Source: an uncultured Fretibacterium sp. (GTDB taxonomy: Bacteria > Synergistota > Synergistia > Synergistales > Aminobacteriaceae). Taken from it: a stretch of 64,000 nt of DNA. Numbering within the stretch: position 1 is the first letter of the stretch; each line of letters begins with the position of its first letter. The stretch spans positions 1 through 64,000 of the forward strand of contig CALGGR010000326.1 of assembly GCA_937915755.1 (NCBI GenBank), given 5' to 3'. This document shows positions 9,260-17,213 of this stretch, in pieces. The notes under the pieces are model-generated. The model was not told where the DNA came from, did not search any database, and saw only the letters and a program-made list of their open reading frames with translations. A program made the translations under genes and the position numbers.

Positions 9260-9294
9260 AAATACACACCTGCAAATTTAGATTTTTCCTGAGA

Positions 9295-9765
9295 CTACCA
9301 GCGGTAATGCGCGAATGCCCTGTTCGCTTCGGCCATTCTGTGAGTGTCATCACGTCGTTTTATCGAAGCTCCCTCATTCTTGTAGGCATCCATCAATTCA
9401 CGCATGAGCCTCTCACTCATGGGCATACCTTTCTTCGCTCTTGCATATGACACTATCCAACGAATCGAAAGCTGCACTCCTCTTTCAGGTGTAACCTCAA
9501 CAGGAACCTGATATGTCGCACCGCCGACTCTCTTTGGCCTTACCTCTATATTAGGGGTAACGTTTGCCATAGCTTTCTCGAAGACTTCAAAGGGTTCAAC
9601 ACCCAATTTCTCCGCAGCACCTTCTAATGCGCCGTAAAATATTTTCTCGGCAACGCTGCGTTTTCCTCCCAGCATCAACGCACTGATGAACCTTCCGGCC
9701 GCAGGGTTATTGAATCTCACATCGGGCTGTGGTTCGCGCTTTTTGATGTGTCCTTTTCTCGGCAT
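9295..9765 (-). CDS. rpsG: 30S ribosomal protein S7
   Basis: Nucleates assembly of the 30S head; 156 residues, normal length. The MPRKGHIKKREPQPD N-terminus and the conserved GGATYQVPVEVTPERG and MAEANRAFAHYRW blocks are clear. It is followed 35 bases later by fusA. Confidence 0.98.
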   Translation of the reverse strand: MPRKGHIKKREPQPDVRFNNPAAGRFISALMLGGKRSVAEKIFYGALEGAAEKLGVEPFEVFEKAMANVTPNIEVRPKRVGGATYQVPVEVTPERGVQLSIRWIVSYARAKKGMPMSERLMRELMDAYKNEGASIKRRDDTHRMAEANRAFAHYRW

Positions 9766-9782
9766 AATACGTAATCCTCCCG

Positions 9783-10160
9783 TTAATTGGCCTTAGGTCT
9801 TCTTGCACCATACTTTGAGCGGCTCCTCTTGCGGTTTTCAACGCCACCGCAGTCGAGAGTTCCTCTGATTATATGGTAACGAACGCCGGGCAAGTCCTTG
9901 ACCCTTCCGCCTCTGACGAGTACAACTGAGTGTTCCTGTAAGTTGTGGCCGATGCCGGGTATGTATGACGTTACTTCGATGCCGTTTGTGAGTCTCACAC
10001 GTGCTACTTTCCTCAAGGCCGAGTTGGGCTTCTTGGGAGTTATCGTGTAAACGCGGGTACATACGCCTCTTCTGGCCGGATTACCCTGCAATGCCGGAGA
10101 ATTGCTCTTGCTTTTCTTCTCCTCGCGGCCTAACCGCACTAACTGATTAATTGTCGGCAC
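9783..10160 (-). CDS. rpsL: 30S ribosomal protein S12
   Basis: Decoding-centre protein, 125 residues. The start is a GTG at 10160 with only a weak ribosome site in front of it. The KKPNSALRK and GGRVKDLPGVRYHI motifs keep the lysines whose substitution gives streptomycin resistance, so the sequence is the sensitive form. It is first in the long ribosomal operon and is preceded by a leader of about 110 bases with a clear promoter. Confidence 0.98.
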   Translation of the reverse strand: MPTINQLVRLGREEKKSKSNSPALQGNPARRGVCTRVYTITPKKPNSALRKVARVRLTNGIEVTSYIPGIGHNLQEHSVVLVRGGRVKDLPGVRYHIIRGTLDCGGVENRKRSRSKYGARRPKAN

Positions 10161-10274
10161 AAGTCTCTGCTGTCAAAAAATGTTGCTGTAACTTTTTCGG
10201 GTTTCAACTTCCGCCCTATTGGCAGCAGATTTCCCCTCCTTCCTGAAAATTGTCTGTGGATTAACAGCCTCATA
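10161..10274 (-). promoter_or_regulatory. rpsL leader with an unpaired strong Shine-Dalgarno site
   Basis: Untranslated leader between the str promoter and rpsL. It contains AGGAGGGG (minus strand, 10240-10233), a near-perfect ribosome site, but no ATG, GTG or TTG follows at proper spacing. The first candidate is a CTG at 10225, which would open a 28-codon frame ending inside rpsL. Whether this makes a leader peptide or serves as a regulatory binding site cannot be decided from sequence. Confidence 0.4.
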
Positions 10275-10304
10275 ATCTTAGCAAATATATGCCGTTAATG
10301 TCAA
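10275..10304 (-). promoter_or_regulatory. sigma70 promoter of the str-S10-spc operon
   Basis: On the minus strand a perfect -35 TTGACA (10304-10299) and a -10 TAAGAT (10280-10275) are separated by 18 bases. The predicted start of transcription is near 10268, about 108 bases before rpsL. It is among the best promoter matches in the window, as expected for ribosomal genes. Confidence 0.8.
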
Positions 10305-10324
10305 ATCCTTATCTGAATTTGTAC

Positions 10325-10549
10325 TCAGCCACTTATGAGAACCCTGTCTAATCTGTCTGACACAAAGTTTATGTCGCAGAAATCTGCCTTAATGTCATTC
10401 ATGTCCAGAAGCTCAGGAACGATATATTTCACACGCTCAATCAGAGCATCGCATGAACCAGATTCAAGCGCGAGACCGGGCAAATCATCGCTTGTAGCAA
10501 GCTACACAGCAGCTTCGTTGTCCCAGAGTAATTTGACCTTACAGTGCAT
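10325..10549 (-). pseudogene. DUF1902-like small protein, interrupted by an in-frame TAG
   Basis: A 74-residue reading frame starts at 10549, overlapping the cupin stop by one base (TGATG). It resembles DUF1902 proteins, which often sit in toxin-antitoxin-like pairs: VKLLWDNEAAV then LATSDDLPGLALESGS then DALIERVKYIVPELL. Codon 16 (10504-10502) is TAG exactly where tryptophan would be expected (a TGG to TAG change), so the product is truncated at 15 residues. The rest of the frame is intact, suggesting recent inactivation or a sequencing error. Family assignment is by pattern recognition only. Confidence 0.65.
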
Positions 10550-10917
10550 CAGCTCAAGTACCCCGCCTCATTATAGATCAACGCCACGAACTCAAGCTCA
10601 CCGTCAGAATTATTCTCCAACGAATGCCAATCTCCCACGTTAATCACGCAGACCTGCCCAGCATGAACATGAGTCCTCTTCTTCTCATTCTCACTGCTGC
10701 CCTCGATGAAGTCTCCTTCTCCCCTGAGTATGTAGTACGGCTCAGTGTCCCTCACATGTTGATGCCAACCCACGCTCGAACCGGGCATAAGCACTATCCT
10801 CGCGTAGAGTCTCCCGTGCCCGTTGAGTTCGTCTTTCGGGACTATCTCGTAGCGCATTGCCTTTCCCTTTCCGCCCGCTAATCCTTCAACTTCTACTCCC
10901 TTGACTTCCCGAATCAT
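10549..10917 (-). CDS. Single-domain cupin protein
   Basis: A 122-residue protein with one cupin_2 barrel. The metal-binding motif reads GWHQHVRDTEPYYILRGEGD (two His, one Glu) around residues 50-69, and a second motif HAGQVCVINVGDWHSLENN contributes the last His. It has no signal peptide, so it is cytoplasmic. It may be a small-molecule isomerase or a sensor; the substrate is unknown. Its stop overlaps the start of the broken DUF1902 gene, implying one transcript. Confidence 0.8.
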   Translation of the reverse strand: MIREVKGVEVEGLAGGKGKAMRYEIVPKDELNGHGRLYARIVLMPGSSVGWHQHVRDTEPYYILRGEGDFIEGSSENEKKRTHVHAGQVCVINVGDWHSLENNSDGELEFVALIYNEAGYLS

Positions 10918-10933
10918 TTTTTATTCTCCCTTC

Positions 10934-11740
10934 CTAATTTGTAACCGAAAACGGCCATGAAAGTGCAAACATTTCCGGTGATAACATTCTCCTGCTCAAG
11001 TAAGCAAAAATCTCAGGCCCGTATATCATGGTAACAAAGCACCCGATCGCCAAGAACGGAACTAACGGTACAGCCTCGCCCCTGCCCCAATGAAGTCGGC
11101 CAATCAAGAGCAGTATTATCACCCAGAATCCTCCCGTCATTATACCCGCATAGAACGCAAAAAGCGTGAATTTCAGCCCCATGACCGCGCCAATCCCGGC
11201 CATGAAGACAGCATCACCCCAGCCCATTCCGCCGCGCGAGAGAAATATTATCACCGCGAAAATTCCCCAGCCTGCAAACGCACCCATGAGGCCGTCAGCA
11301 AAAGCCCAAATTCCCCCCGCAAGTCTCAGGATCAGGCACAATATTCCCGGCGCAATGGCAAAAGCGTCAAAGACATCGCCCGACTCGTAATCTGTCAATG
11401 AGTTCAGGACAAGCCCGCAAGTTCCAATGCCAACGATAAGAGCTGCCCATGTTAAACCCCAACGGTGTACTATTGTAATTGCAAGAACCGCACAGAGTAT
11501 CTCCACGACAATGTAGCGAACCGAAATTTTTGCCCCGCAATGACGGCACTTCCCGCGCTGAATGAGCCATGAGAGTATGGGGATAAGCTCCAAAGCTCCG
11601 AGGACATGGCCGCATGATTCACACGCCGAACGTTCGCGGCCGTACCATGAACGTCCCTGAATGCTCCTGTGTGCCGCAACGTTAAGGAACGACCCTAGAC
11701 ACGCCCCGATTATCCCGGCTGTAATTATTGCCTGTATCAT
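10934..11740 (-). CDS. pilD: Type IV prepilin peptidase (A24 family)
   Basis: Inner-membrane aspartic protease that cleaves, and usually N-methylates, type IV pilin and type II secretion pseudopilin precursors. The N-terminal methyltransferase-like part has the zinc pairs C40-C43 and C65-C68. The catalytic aspartates are D117 in LTDYESGD and D176 in GMGWGD. About eight hydrophobic segments fit the family, and 268 residues is normal length. Its start overlaps the preceding zinc-ribbon gene by four bases. No pilin genes are in the window, so its substrates lie elsewhere. Confidence 0.9.
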   Translation of the reverse strand: MIQAIITAGIIGACLGSFLNVAAHRSIQGRSWYGRERSACESCGHVLGALELIPILSWLIQRGKCRHCGAKISVRYIVVEILCAVLAITIVHRWGLTWAALIVGIGTCGLVLNSLTDYESGDVFDAFAIAPGILCLILRLAGGIWAFADGLMGAFAGWGIFAVIIFLSRGGMGWGDAVFMAGIGAVMGLKFTLFAFYAGIMTGGFWVIILLLIGRLHWGRGEAVPLVPFLAIGCFVTMIYGPEIFAYLSRRMLSPEMFALSWPFSVTN

Positions 11741-12150
11741 TTTCTTTTCTGGCCGTCAAAAACATACTGCCTGTTGTCATCCTTCTTCTGATAACCTTCA
11801 CGGGCATATATCACTCCGCCGTATGTCGTGATGTTGTTGCGCTTCAGCTTCTCAACTTCTCCGCTTATGGCTTCAGCTAATTTCTGGCGCGTCCCTTTCT
11901 TCTCGCGGCCGTAGGTCTGCAAATCGCGCTCAATATATCCCAAGTCAACGAGTGCCTGAATGTCCACAGGACTTATACCCATTTCATCAGCGAGAGTTTC
12001 AAGATCGAAATCCTTGTCCTTATTATCGCGCATGTACTCATGAACATGGCCATATATGCTTTCAAGCCGCCTCATACATTCACCGCAAATACGCTGACCC
12101 TCAAAGCCGTTGTAGAGTCTCCGGCATAACCTGCATTCAGTAAGTGCCAT
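11737..12150 (-). CDS. Zinc-ribbon/helical protein, YvyF-like, copy 1
   Basis: A 137-residue protein with an N-terminal four-cysteine zinc knuckle (C6, C9, C22, C25), then a helical segment with a helix-turn-helix look (LETLADEMGISPVDIQALVD) and a Lys-rich tail containing TTYGGVIYAREGY. It is a clear paralogue of the next upstream gene: both share MAL-ECxxC, YGxxHxYxR, LGxxERDxQTY and TTYGGVxY. The layout recalls the flagellar-operon protein YvyF. A regulatory role for motility or pili is inference. Confidence 0.7.
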   Translation of the reverse strand: MALTECRLCRRLYNGFEGQRICGECMRRLESIYGHVHEYMRDNKDKDFDLETLADEMGISPVDIQALVDLGYIERDLQTYGREKKGTRQKLAEAISGEVEKLKRNNITTYGGVIYAREGYQKKDDNRQYVFDGQKRK

Positions 12151-12165
12151 ATTTAGACCTCCCTG

Positions 12166-12546
12166 TTAGTGTTTCCTTTTGTGCCTGTTCTTGTACCTGT
12201 AATGAACACCGCCGTAAGTTGTAGCCTTTTTGCGCTCGATCATCTTTGCGAGTTCGTCGGCAAATTCCTTCGCTAACTTCTGGCGTTCCGAGATTGTTCC
12301 AGTGTAAGTCTGTATATCACGTTCAAGCCAGCCAAGTTCAAGAATTATCTCCATCTCGGCAAGCGTTGTTCCTGTATCTTTTGCGATTCTGTCTATGTCG
12401 ATGGTCTTATGCTCGCGTATGTAGTTGTGGATTCGACCATATGTTCCCTCAAGCATCATACGACAGCTGTGGCAGATCTCTGTCTTGCCTATGTAGGTCT
12501 CATCGTCATAAAGTGTTTTGCAGACTTTGCATTCTCTTAATGCCAT
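12166..12546 (-). CDS. Zinc-ribbon/helical protein, YvyF-like, copy 2
   Basis: A 126-residue paralogue of the neighbouring gene, with cysteines at 6, 9, 25 and 28, a middle helical segment (IDIDRIAKDTGTTLAEMEIIL) and the shared TTYGGVHY motif before a basic tail KNRHKRKH. It is the first gene of the minus-strand group; its ribosome site GGGAG lies just before ATG 12546, inside the divergent spacer to the acyltransferase gene. Its function is not known. The duplicate arrangement suggests two related regulators or a hetero-oligomer. Confidence 0.7.
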   Translation of the reverse strand: MALRECKVCKTLYDDETYIGKTEICHSCRMMLEGTYGRIHNYIREHKTIDIDRIAKDTGTTLAEMEIILELGWLERDIQTYTGTISERQKLAKEFADELAKMIERKKATTYGGVHYRYKNRHKRKH

Positions 12547-12609
12547 ATGGAAATTCTCCCGGTAAAATATATATATACTAATTTTACATTATCGTCAGGA
12601 GGGATTTTC

Positions 12610-13491
12610 ATCACGTTAAAATTTCTTGTGAACTTTCTACGATTCATGCCTCATAGTTTCGCGTTATCCTTCGGAAGATTTGTGGGGAGATTACTTCGCA
12701 TCATCCTCTGGAAGATAACAGACAGGTGCGAGGCAAGATGCGTTCAGTCTCTCGGAGTCGGCGTAACAATTTCGCGGGACATAATACGCGGCTCGTTCAT
12801 GAATCTCGGAATGTCAGCCGCAGAATTTATACGTCTCCCAAAAGTCATATCACGGATAGATGAGATCGTTGACTTCGATCAGGGCAGCATCAACGTACTT
12901 CGCTCGGCATTATCGAGAGGAAGGGGCGCAATCCTGATGACTCAGCACATGGCTAACTGGGAGTACGCAGCCGCAAGAGTCATTCATGAGGGATTCCCGC
13001 TTCACGCAATATACACTCCTCAACGGGACAAGGCTGTCGAGTCGATAATAATGTCAACACGCCAGAACGTCTCGCGCATGGCCATGATTGACAGCAACTC
13101 GGGGCTTCGTGAAATCTTCAAGGTCCTGAAAGAAGGGGAAGTTCTCGTAGTAATGCAGGATCTGGACGCCAGGAAGGACGGAGTTGAATCAGAATTTCTC
13201 GGCCTACCTGCAATGACGCATGAGGGGATCGTCAAGCTGTATCGTAAGCTTCAATGCCCAGTGATTCATGCCATTTACTGGCGCGATATGAACACTCACT
13301 CATTTCATCACCTGAGGTTTCCCGGAATATTCAGCGACATGAAAGACCTCAACGGACAGCCATTCGGTGAGGACATCGCGGGAAGTATAAGGCTCATAAA
13401 CTCGCACATAGAACGAATCATAAAGGAGAGACCGCAACAATGGCTTTGGCTTCTGGACAGATGGCAATACACTCTGGGGAAAAAGATTTAG
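12610..13491 (+). CDS. LpxL/HtrB-family lipid A acyltransferase-like protein
   Basis: Membrane-anchored acyltransferase of the lysophospholipid/lipid A (LpxL-LpxM) family. An N-terminal hydrophobic helix (LKFLVNFLRFMPHSFALSFG) precedes the catalytic HxxxxE motif (HMANWE). The later EGIVKLYRKLQCPVIHAIYW and PQQWLWLLDRWQ segments are typical. The start is uncertain. The only strong ribosome site, AGGAGGG at 12597-12603, points to an ATC at 12610, while the first GTG is at 12628 and the first good ATG at 12646. An ATG at 12547 exists, but it lies on the divergent gene's ribosome site. The gene's 3' end overlaps the following gene. Confidence 0.82.
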   Translation: MTLKFLVNFLRFMPHSFALSFGRFVGRLLRIILWKITDRCEARCVQSLGVGVTISRDIIRGSFMNLGMSAAEFIRLPKVISRIDEIVDFDQGSINVLRSALSRGRGAILMTQHMANWEYAAARVIHEGFPLHAIYTPQRDKAVESIIMSTRQNVSRMAMIDSNSGLREIFKVLKEGEVLVVMQDLDARKDGVESEFLGLPAMTHEGIVKLYRKLQCPVIHAIYWRDMNTHSFHHLRFPGIFSDMKDLNGQPFGEDIAGSIRLINSHIERIIKERPQQWLWLLDRWQYTLGKKI

Positions 13492-13973
13492 CTCTCGGAT
13501 TAGATCCTGGAAGAGACAAAACGGGCTTCGCGTTCGTGAATCTTGACGGCGATCTCATAGTGTCAGGGATATTTTCGTCGCATGAAAGAGAAAATTTCTT
13601 CGCCGAAATTGAGAAAGCAATTCCGAACCTCTCATCATGGATTCAAGAAGGCAATCCGAGTTTCCTTCCCGAAAATCCAAGTCATCATCTCCGTGTTATC
13701 ATCATAGGGAACGGGACTACAAGCCGGGAGTTTTCGTCTTGGGTTGAGAATCGCACATCATGTTACAAGTGTGATATTATGTCGGTTGACGAACGAAATA
13801 CGACGCTTGAGGCGAGGAGTCTTTACTGGAAAATTCACAGGCTTGGATTGATGGCAAGGCTGATTCCCGAAGGGTTGAGAGTTCCGAATAGAGTGCTTGA
13901 TGACTTGGCTGCTTGGGCTGTCGCATTGAGATGTGTAAAAAATTATAGAGATATACGGCAGGATAAGTTATAA
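13440..13973 (+). CDS. YqgF/RuvX-like RNase H-fold protein
   Basis: A 177-residue protein whose LALGLDPGRDKTGFAFVN start (Asp at residue 22) and internal VDERNTTLEAR match the RNase H-like fold of YqgF/RuvX, the pre-16S rRNA nuclease and putative Holliday-junction resolvase family. The C-terminal LDDLAAWAVAL resembles the last catalytic helix. It is longer and more divergent than housekeeping YqgF, so it may be a paralogue. The ATG at 13440 follows AAGGAGAG and overlaps the acyltransferase end by about 50 bases in another frame. Confidence 0.65.
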   Translation: MALASGQMAIHSGEKDLALGLDPGRDKTGFAFVNLDGDLIVSGIFSSHERENFFAEIEKAIPNLSSWIQEGNPSFLPENPSHHLRVIIIGNGTTSREFSSWVENRTSCYKCDIMSVDERNTTLEARSLYWKIHRLGLMARLIPEGLRVPNRVLDDLAAWAVALRCVKNYRDIRQDKL

Positions 13974-14026
13974 TAGTGCAAATTCAAATTCAAAAGTTAT
14001 TTCACAAGGAGGGAGATTAAATACAG

Positions 14027-14518
14027 ATGGCCGGTAACGATAAACTAATCGCTCTGGTAAATAGTTTTGCATCGGCTGTTCTTTCCGTAGGGCGAGAGGT
14101 AGGGCTTAATATCACCCTCAACAAAGCAAAAGTTTCCCCGGGAATTAAAGTCGGTAACATCTGCACAACCGCACTCATTGGAGTCGTAGGAGTAGGCTCA
14201 AGGGGTACGGTAAATATTATGCTGGACAAAGACGGCTTCGATAACATCATCAAAGCGATGTCGGGAGGAATGATTATGCCCCAGCTCGGTGATGATGTCT
14301 CGATGAGCGTAATTGGCGAGCTTTCCAACATGATTGGCGGGCGTGCTTTAGTTCAGAGTGCATTGGGGACGGTTGACGTAACTCCGCCGCAGCTAATCGT
14401 CGGGGAAAATATCAGGAACGTAACAAAAGAGGATAACGGCATGAGGAGTTTCACATTGCCTTTCACGCTGGATCCTTCTGGAGGGCTTTATCTCGTACTG
14501 TCGTTCAAGATTGATTAG
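14027..14518 (+). CDS. cheX: CheX-like chemotaxis phosphatase
   Basis: A 163-residue CheX/CheC-type protein; this family dephosphorylates CheY-P. The ExxN active-site motif appears once, as E98-L-S-N101 in VIGELSNMIGGRAL. Hydrophobic strands before and after it match the fold. It stands alone without other che genes, so it may tune chemotaxis encoded elsewhere or another response regulator. AAGGAGGG lies upstream at 14 bases. A TATAAT box at 13969 may provide a promoter, but its -35 is poor. Confidence 0.78.
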   Translation: MAGNDKLIALVNSFASAVLSVGREVGLNITLNKAKVSPGIKVGNICTTALIGVVGVGSRGTVNIMLDKDGFDNIIKAMSGGMIMPQLGDDVSMSVIGELSNMIGGRALVQSALGTVDVTPPQLIVGENIRNVTKEDNGMRSFTLPFTLDPSGGLYLVLSFKID

Positions 14519-14548
14519 CTTCGCATTCAGGAAGAGAATTTCGTCCGG

Positions 14549-14582
14549 ACGGTTCTGGTCTTAATGGGCCGGAGCCGTTTTT
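14549..14582 (+). terminator. Rho-independent terminator after cheX
   Basis: A ten-pair stem (14549-14558 with 14569-14578, two G-U pairs) with a ten-base loop is followed by a run of five T. It separates cheX from the patatin gene 28 bases downstream. Confidence 0.8.
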
Positions 14583-14609
14583 CACATCGTAAGGGAGGAT
14601 AATATTTTC

Positions 14610-16706
14610 ATGTTCAAACGCTTGGTTTATATCTTTGTGGCCATGGTCATTATGGTATTAAGTCCGCTTCAGGGCGATGCAGGGGTCGTTCTCGTGCTTT
14701 CGGGAGGAGGGGTAAAAGGCTTCGCTCACTTGGGTGTAATGGAGACCCTCGAACTCAACGGAGTCCCAATCGTCGGAATCGTCGGCACTAGCATGGGCGC
14801 ATTGATGGGAGCACTCCGGGCAAGCGGTTACTCGACGAGGGAAATTCACGGGATACTCAAGGAGTTAGACCTTCCGAGCCTGCTCAGTGAGAATACCGGG
14901 CCTATGTTTGTTTTCACCGGGAATGACAGGCGTGCAAAGACAAACACGGTCAGCCTGTTGACTTACAAGAAGCAGGGTAATCAGAAAGGCCCCAAAGGAT
15001 TTCTTACGGGCGACAAGCTATACACGTACTTCTCGCAGCTAATGAAGCACGTTACTGAGACGGACTTTTACCACCTTCCGATACCGTACGCGGCTGTTGC
15101 AACTGACATCAACACGGGGGAGAAGGTCGTCCTCAAGGAAGGCAACCTGGCGGCGGCAATGAGAGCTTCAATGTCTATACCAATGGTTTTCGAGCCATGG
15201 AGGATTGACGATCATCTTCTTGTTGACGGCGGAATAGTCTCGAACCTTCCTGTTTACACGGCGAAGGAGCTTTTCCCCGGCATTCCTATTGTTGCGGTCG
15301 ACATATCTGACAATATGGGGAGCAATGTGAACTCATACATGGACGTTCTGAACCAGTCGCTCACAATCCTCATGAGGAAGACTACGGATGAGGAAGGTCA
15401 GGCGGCGGATATACTTCTCAGGCCGAACGTTTCAGGACTTGGTACACTCGACAACGTTGACCCAGAAAGTGTAATTGCTCTCGGTGTTGATGCTACATTG
15501 CCGATGATTGACGAGATAAAGGCACTCTCAGAGAAAGGCCCTGCACTCTTCACGCTTGAGGAAGAAGAGAGGACTCTGAGTGATATTGTCGGTGATGTTG
15601 AGGTTCACGGACTTCCGCCGAAGATGGCTGAGCTGGTGAGGAAGAGGGCATTGCGCTGGGTTGGGAAACCTGTAGACCAGAAGAAAATCAATGAAGGGCT
15701 TGACAGGTTATCGGAATCAGTGGGCATTGAGATGGCGGACTATCAGCTCGGACGTACAGCATCGGGCGATGTTCTCGTGCGAATTGACGTGAGAAGGTCG
15801 CCGGAACTTAAGGTAGGAATCTCAGGATATACTACAAACCTTCATTCTAACAGGTGGCTCTATCTCAAGGGTGAAATGAACGGTCTCTTGTCAGAATATG
15901 ACTCGCTTACAGGGGTCGCTAAAATCGGCAAGCAGTGGGGGATAGACCTGACGTACCAGACGGCTCCACAGCCTATGGACGGCTGGCAGTTCACGCTATC
16001 GGCACAGAATTGGCAGCCTGCGGGGGAATATGACCATTTGCGGGACTGGGACAGGTACGCGGTAGGAATTGCGAGACTATTCACGCTTGGCGAGGTGAAT
16101 ATGGGATTGGGTTTCGCATATGAGCATGTTGACGGGGACTCTATATCGGCAAAAGATGACACGGAAGCAGGAGGATTTACGCTTTTCGCGGAATATGACA
16201 CACTTGACATGCCGTCAGACCCTACGAAGGGCTATGCATGGAAGATCAACGCTTGGTGGCCTGACTTTGACGAGCTGAATTACAGATTGAGCTACTTCAA
16301 GCCGCTGGAAGTTTCAAGCTTGTGGAGGACATATTTGCGTCTTGGTTTTGCGGAGGGCGACATGAACAAGAGGAGTCATGCTGTCTACTTGGGAGCTGCT
16401 GAGGAACTTTACTCTGTTGCGTCAAATCCCATTGAGGCTGAGAGAATGTTCTGGGCTAACTTGGCGTTCAGGAAGATTCTGAACAGGACTGCGGTTGGAG
16501 TTCTTGCGGGGGAACTTTTCGCGAGCTGGGGGTATGCTATGGACAAGGAGTGGCACAAGATAGATGCCCCATGGGAAGTCGGGCTTGCCGTGAATTTCCC
16601 GAATAACCTCATCGACATGAAGCTTGCAATAATGTACGGCTCTGAGGAACTGAAGACGGGATTCTTCTTGGGCGTTCCGATATGGGATCACTACCCGCTG
16701 CCATAG
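14610..16706 (+). CDS. Patatin-like phospholipase with C-terminal beta-barrel (PlpD/FplA-like, type Vd)
   Basis: A 698-residue exported protein. A hydrophobic signal segment covers residues 1-24. The patatin domain follows at once, with oxyanion loop GGGVKG (32-37), nucleophile elbow GTSMG (S61) and catalytic D206 in DGG. A POTRA-like region around residues 330-400 (EVHGLPPKMAELVRKRAL) leads into a C-terminal half rich in alternating aromatic strands like a BamA/D15 barrel. This order defines type Vd autotransporters, which place a lipase on the cell surface. The last residues are HYPLP rather than a terminal aromatic, which is slightly unusual. Confidence 0.85.
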   Translation: MFKRLVYIFVAMVIMVLSPLQGDAGVVLVLSGGGVKGFAHLGVMETLELNGVPIVGIVGTSMGALMGALRASGYSTREIHGILKELDLPSLLSENTGPMFVFTGNDRRAKTNTVSLLTYKKQGNQKGPKGFLTGDKLYTYFSQLMKHVTETDFYHLPIPYAAVATDINTGEKVVLKEGNLAAAMRASMSIPMVFEPWRIDDHLLVDGGIVSNLPVYTAKELFPGIPIVAVDISDNMGSNVNSYMDVLNQSLTILMRKTTDEEGQAADILLRPNVSGLGTLDNVDPESVIALGVDATLPMIDEIKALSEKGPALFTLEEEERTLSDIVGDVEVHGLPPKMAELVRKRALRWVGKPVDQKKINEGLDRLSESVGIEMADYQLGRTASGDVLVRIDVRRSPELKVGISGYTTNLHSNRWLYLKGEMNGLLSEYDSLTGVAKIGKQWGIDLTYQTAPQPMDGWQFTLSAQNWQPAGEYDHLRDWDRYAVGIARLFTLGEVNMGLGFAYEHVDGDSISAKDDTEAGGFTLFAEYDTLDMPSDPTKGYAWKINAWWPDFDELNYRLSYFKPLEVSSLWRTYLRLGFAEGDMNKRSHAVYLGAAEELYSVASNPIEAERMFWANLAFRKILNRTAVGVLAGELFASWGYAMDKEWHKIDAPWEVGLAVNFPNNLIDMKLAIMYGSEELKTGFFLGVPIWDHYPLP

Positions 16707-16724
16707 ATGGGAGGAGGGATAATT

Positions 16725-17009
16725 GTGATACTTCGTGAGGAAGACATAAAGGAGCTTGAGAAAGTTCCTGCGGGAAAATGGCATGAAGTGATAGATTTTG
16801 CGCGTTACTTGACGGAATCGCACAGGAAAGCAATAGATTCACCTGCCAAGAAACGTGAAAGACCCAGACTTCTCGGAGTACTTGAGGGGCAGGTATGGAT
16901 GTCGGACGATTTCAATGAACCTATGGAGCTTGTAACCGAGAGTGAGCTTAGGGCACTTAGGGAAGCAGCAAACTTGAAGAAGGCGGAAGTTCAGGAAGCT
17001 CTTGTGTGA
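16725..17009 (+). CDS. DUF2281-type antitoxin-like protein, copy 1
   Basis: A 94-residue protein starting at a GTG that follows GGAGGAGGG. An in-frame ATG at 16707 lies in the ribosome site itself and is unlikely. The N-terminus (LREEDIKELEKVPAGKWHEVIDFARYL) resembles the DNA-binding or dimer part of DUF2281/VapB-like antitoxins. The tail LEGQVWMSDDFNEPMELVTE is the usual toxin-binding strip. It is a close paralogue of the gene at 17214 but has no toxin gene directly behind it. Confidence 0.7.
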   Translation: MILREEDIKELEKVPAGKWHEVIDFARYLTESHRKAIDSPAKKRERPRLLGVLEGQVWMSDDFNEPMELVTESELRALREAANLKKAEVQEALV

Positions 17010-17023
17010 GGAGGAAATGATCT

Positions 17024-17182
17024 GTGCATGAAAATAAGCCCATACGTCATGGTGGATGGGTTGATGGCGAGATATGGATGTCGGACGGTTTTGATGACCC
17101 TCTGGAATTTGTATCGCCCGAAGAAATGAAGGTGCTTGAAGCCATGCGGGCGGATAAAAAGCAGGAATTGGAACAAGTCTGA
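17024..17182 (+). CDS. Mini antitoxin-like peptide lacking the N-terminal domain
   Basis: A 52-residue frame with GTG start at 17024 and GAGGAGG upstream. It keeps only the toxin-contact strip (GEIWMSDGFDDPLEFVSPEEMKVLEAM) seen in the flanking 94-residue antitoxins, with no N-terminal DNA-binding or dimer part. The shared WMSD-F--P-E-V pattern shows common origin. It might bind the PIN toxin without repressing transcription, or it may be a decayed copy. The clean ribosome site argues that it is expressed. Confidence 0.6.
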   Translation: MHENKPIRHGGWVDGEIWMSDGFDDPLEFVSPEEMKVLEAMRADKKQELEQV

Positions 17183-17213
17183 ATCATAAATTTTTATGAG
17201 AGGAGGAATAATT

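Noticed and set aside
16707..16724. ATG 16707 as the start of the first antitoxin-like gene (and similarly ATG 17196 for the third)
   Set aside because: These ATG codons lie inside or before the GGAGG ribosome sites; the GTG 16725 and ATG 17214 are correctly spaced and give two proteins of equal length.
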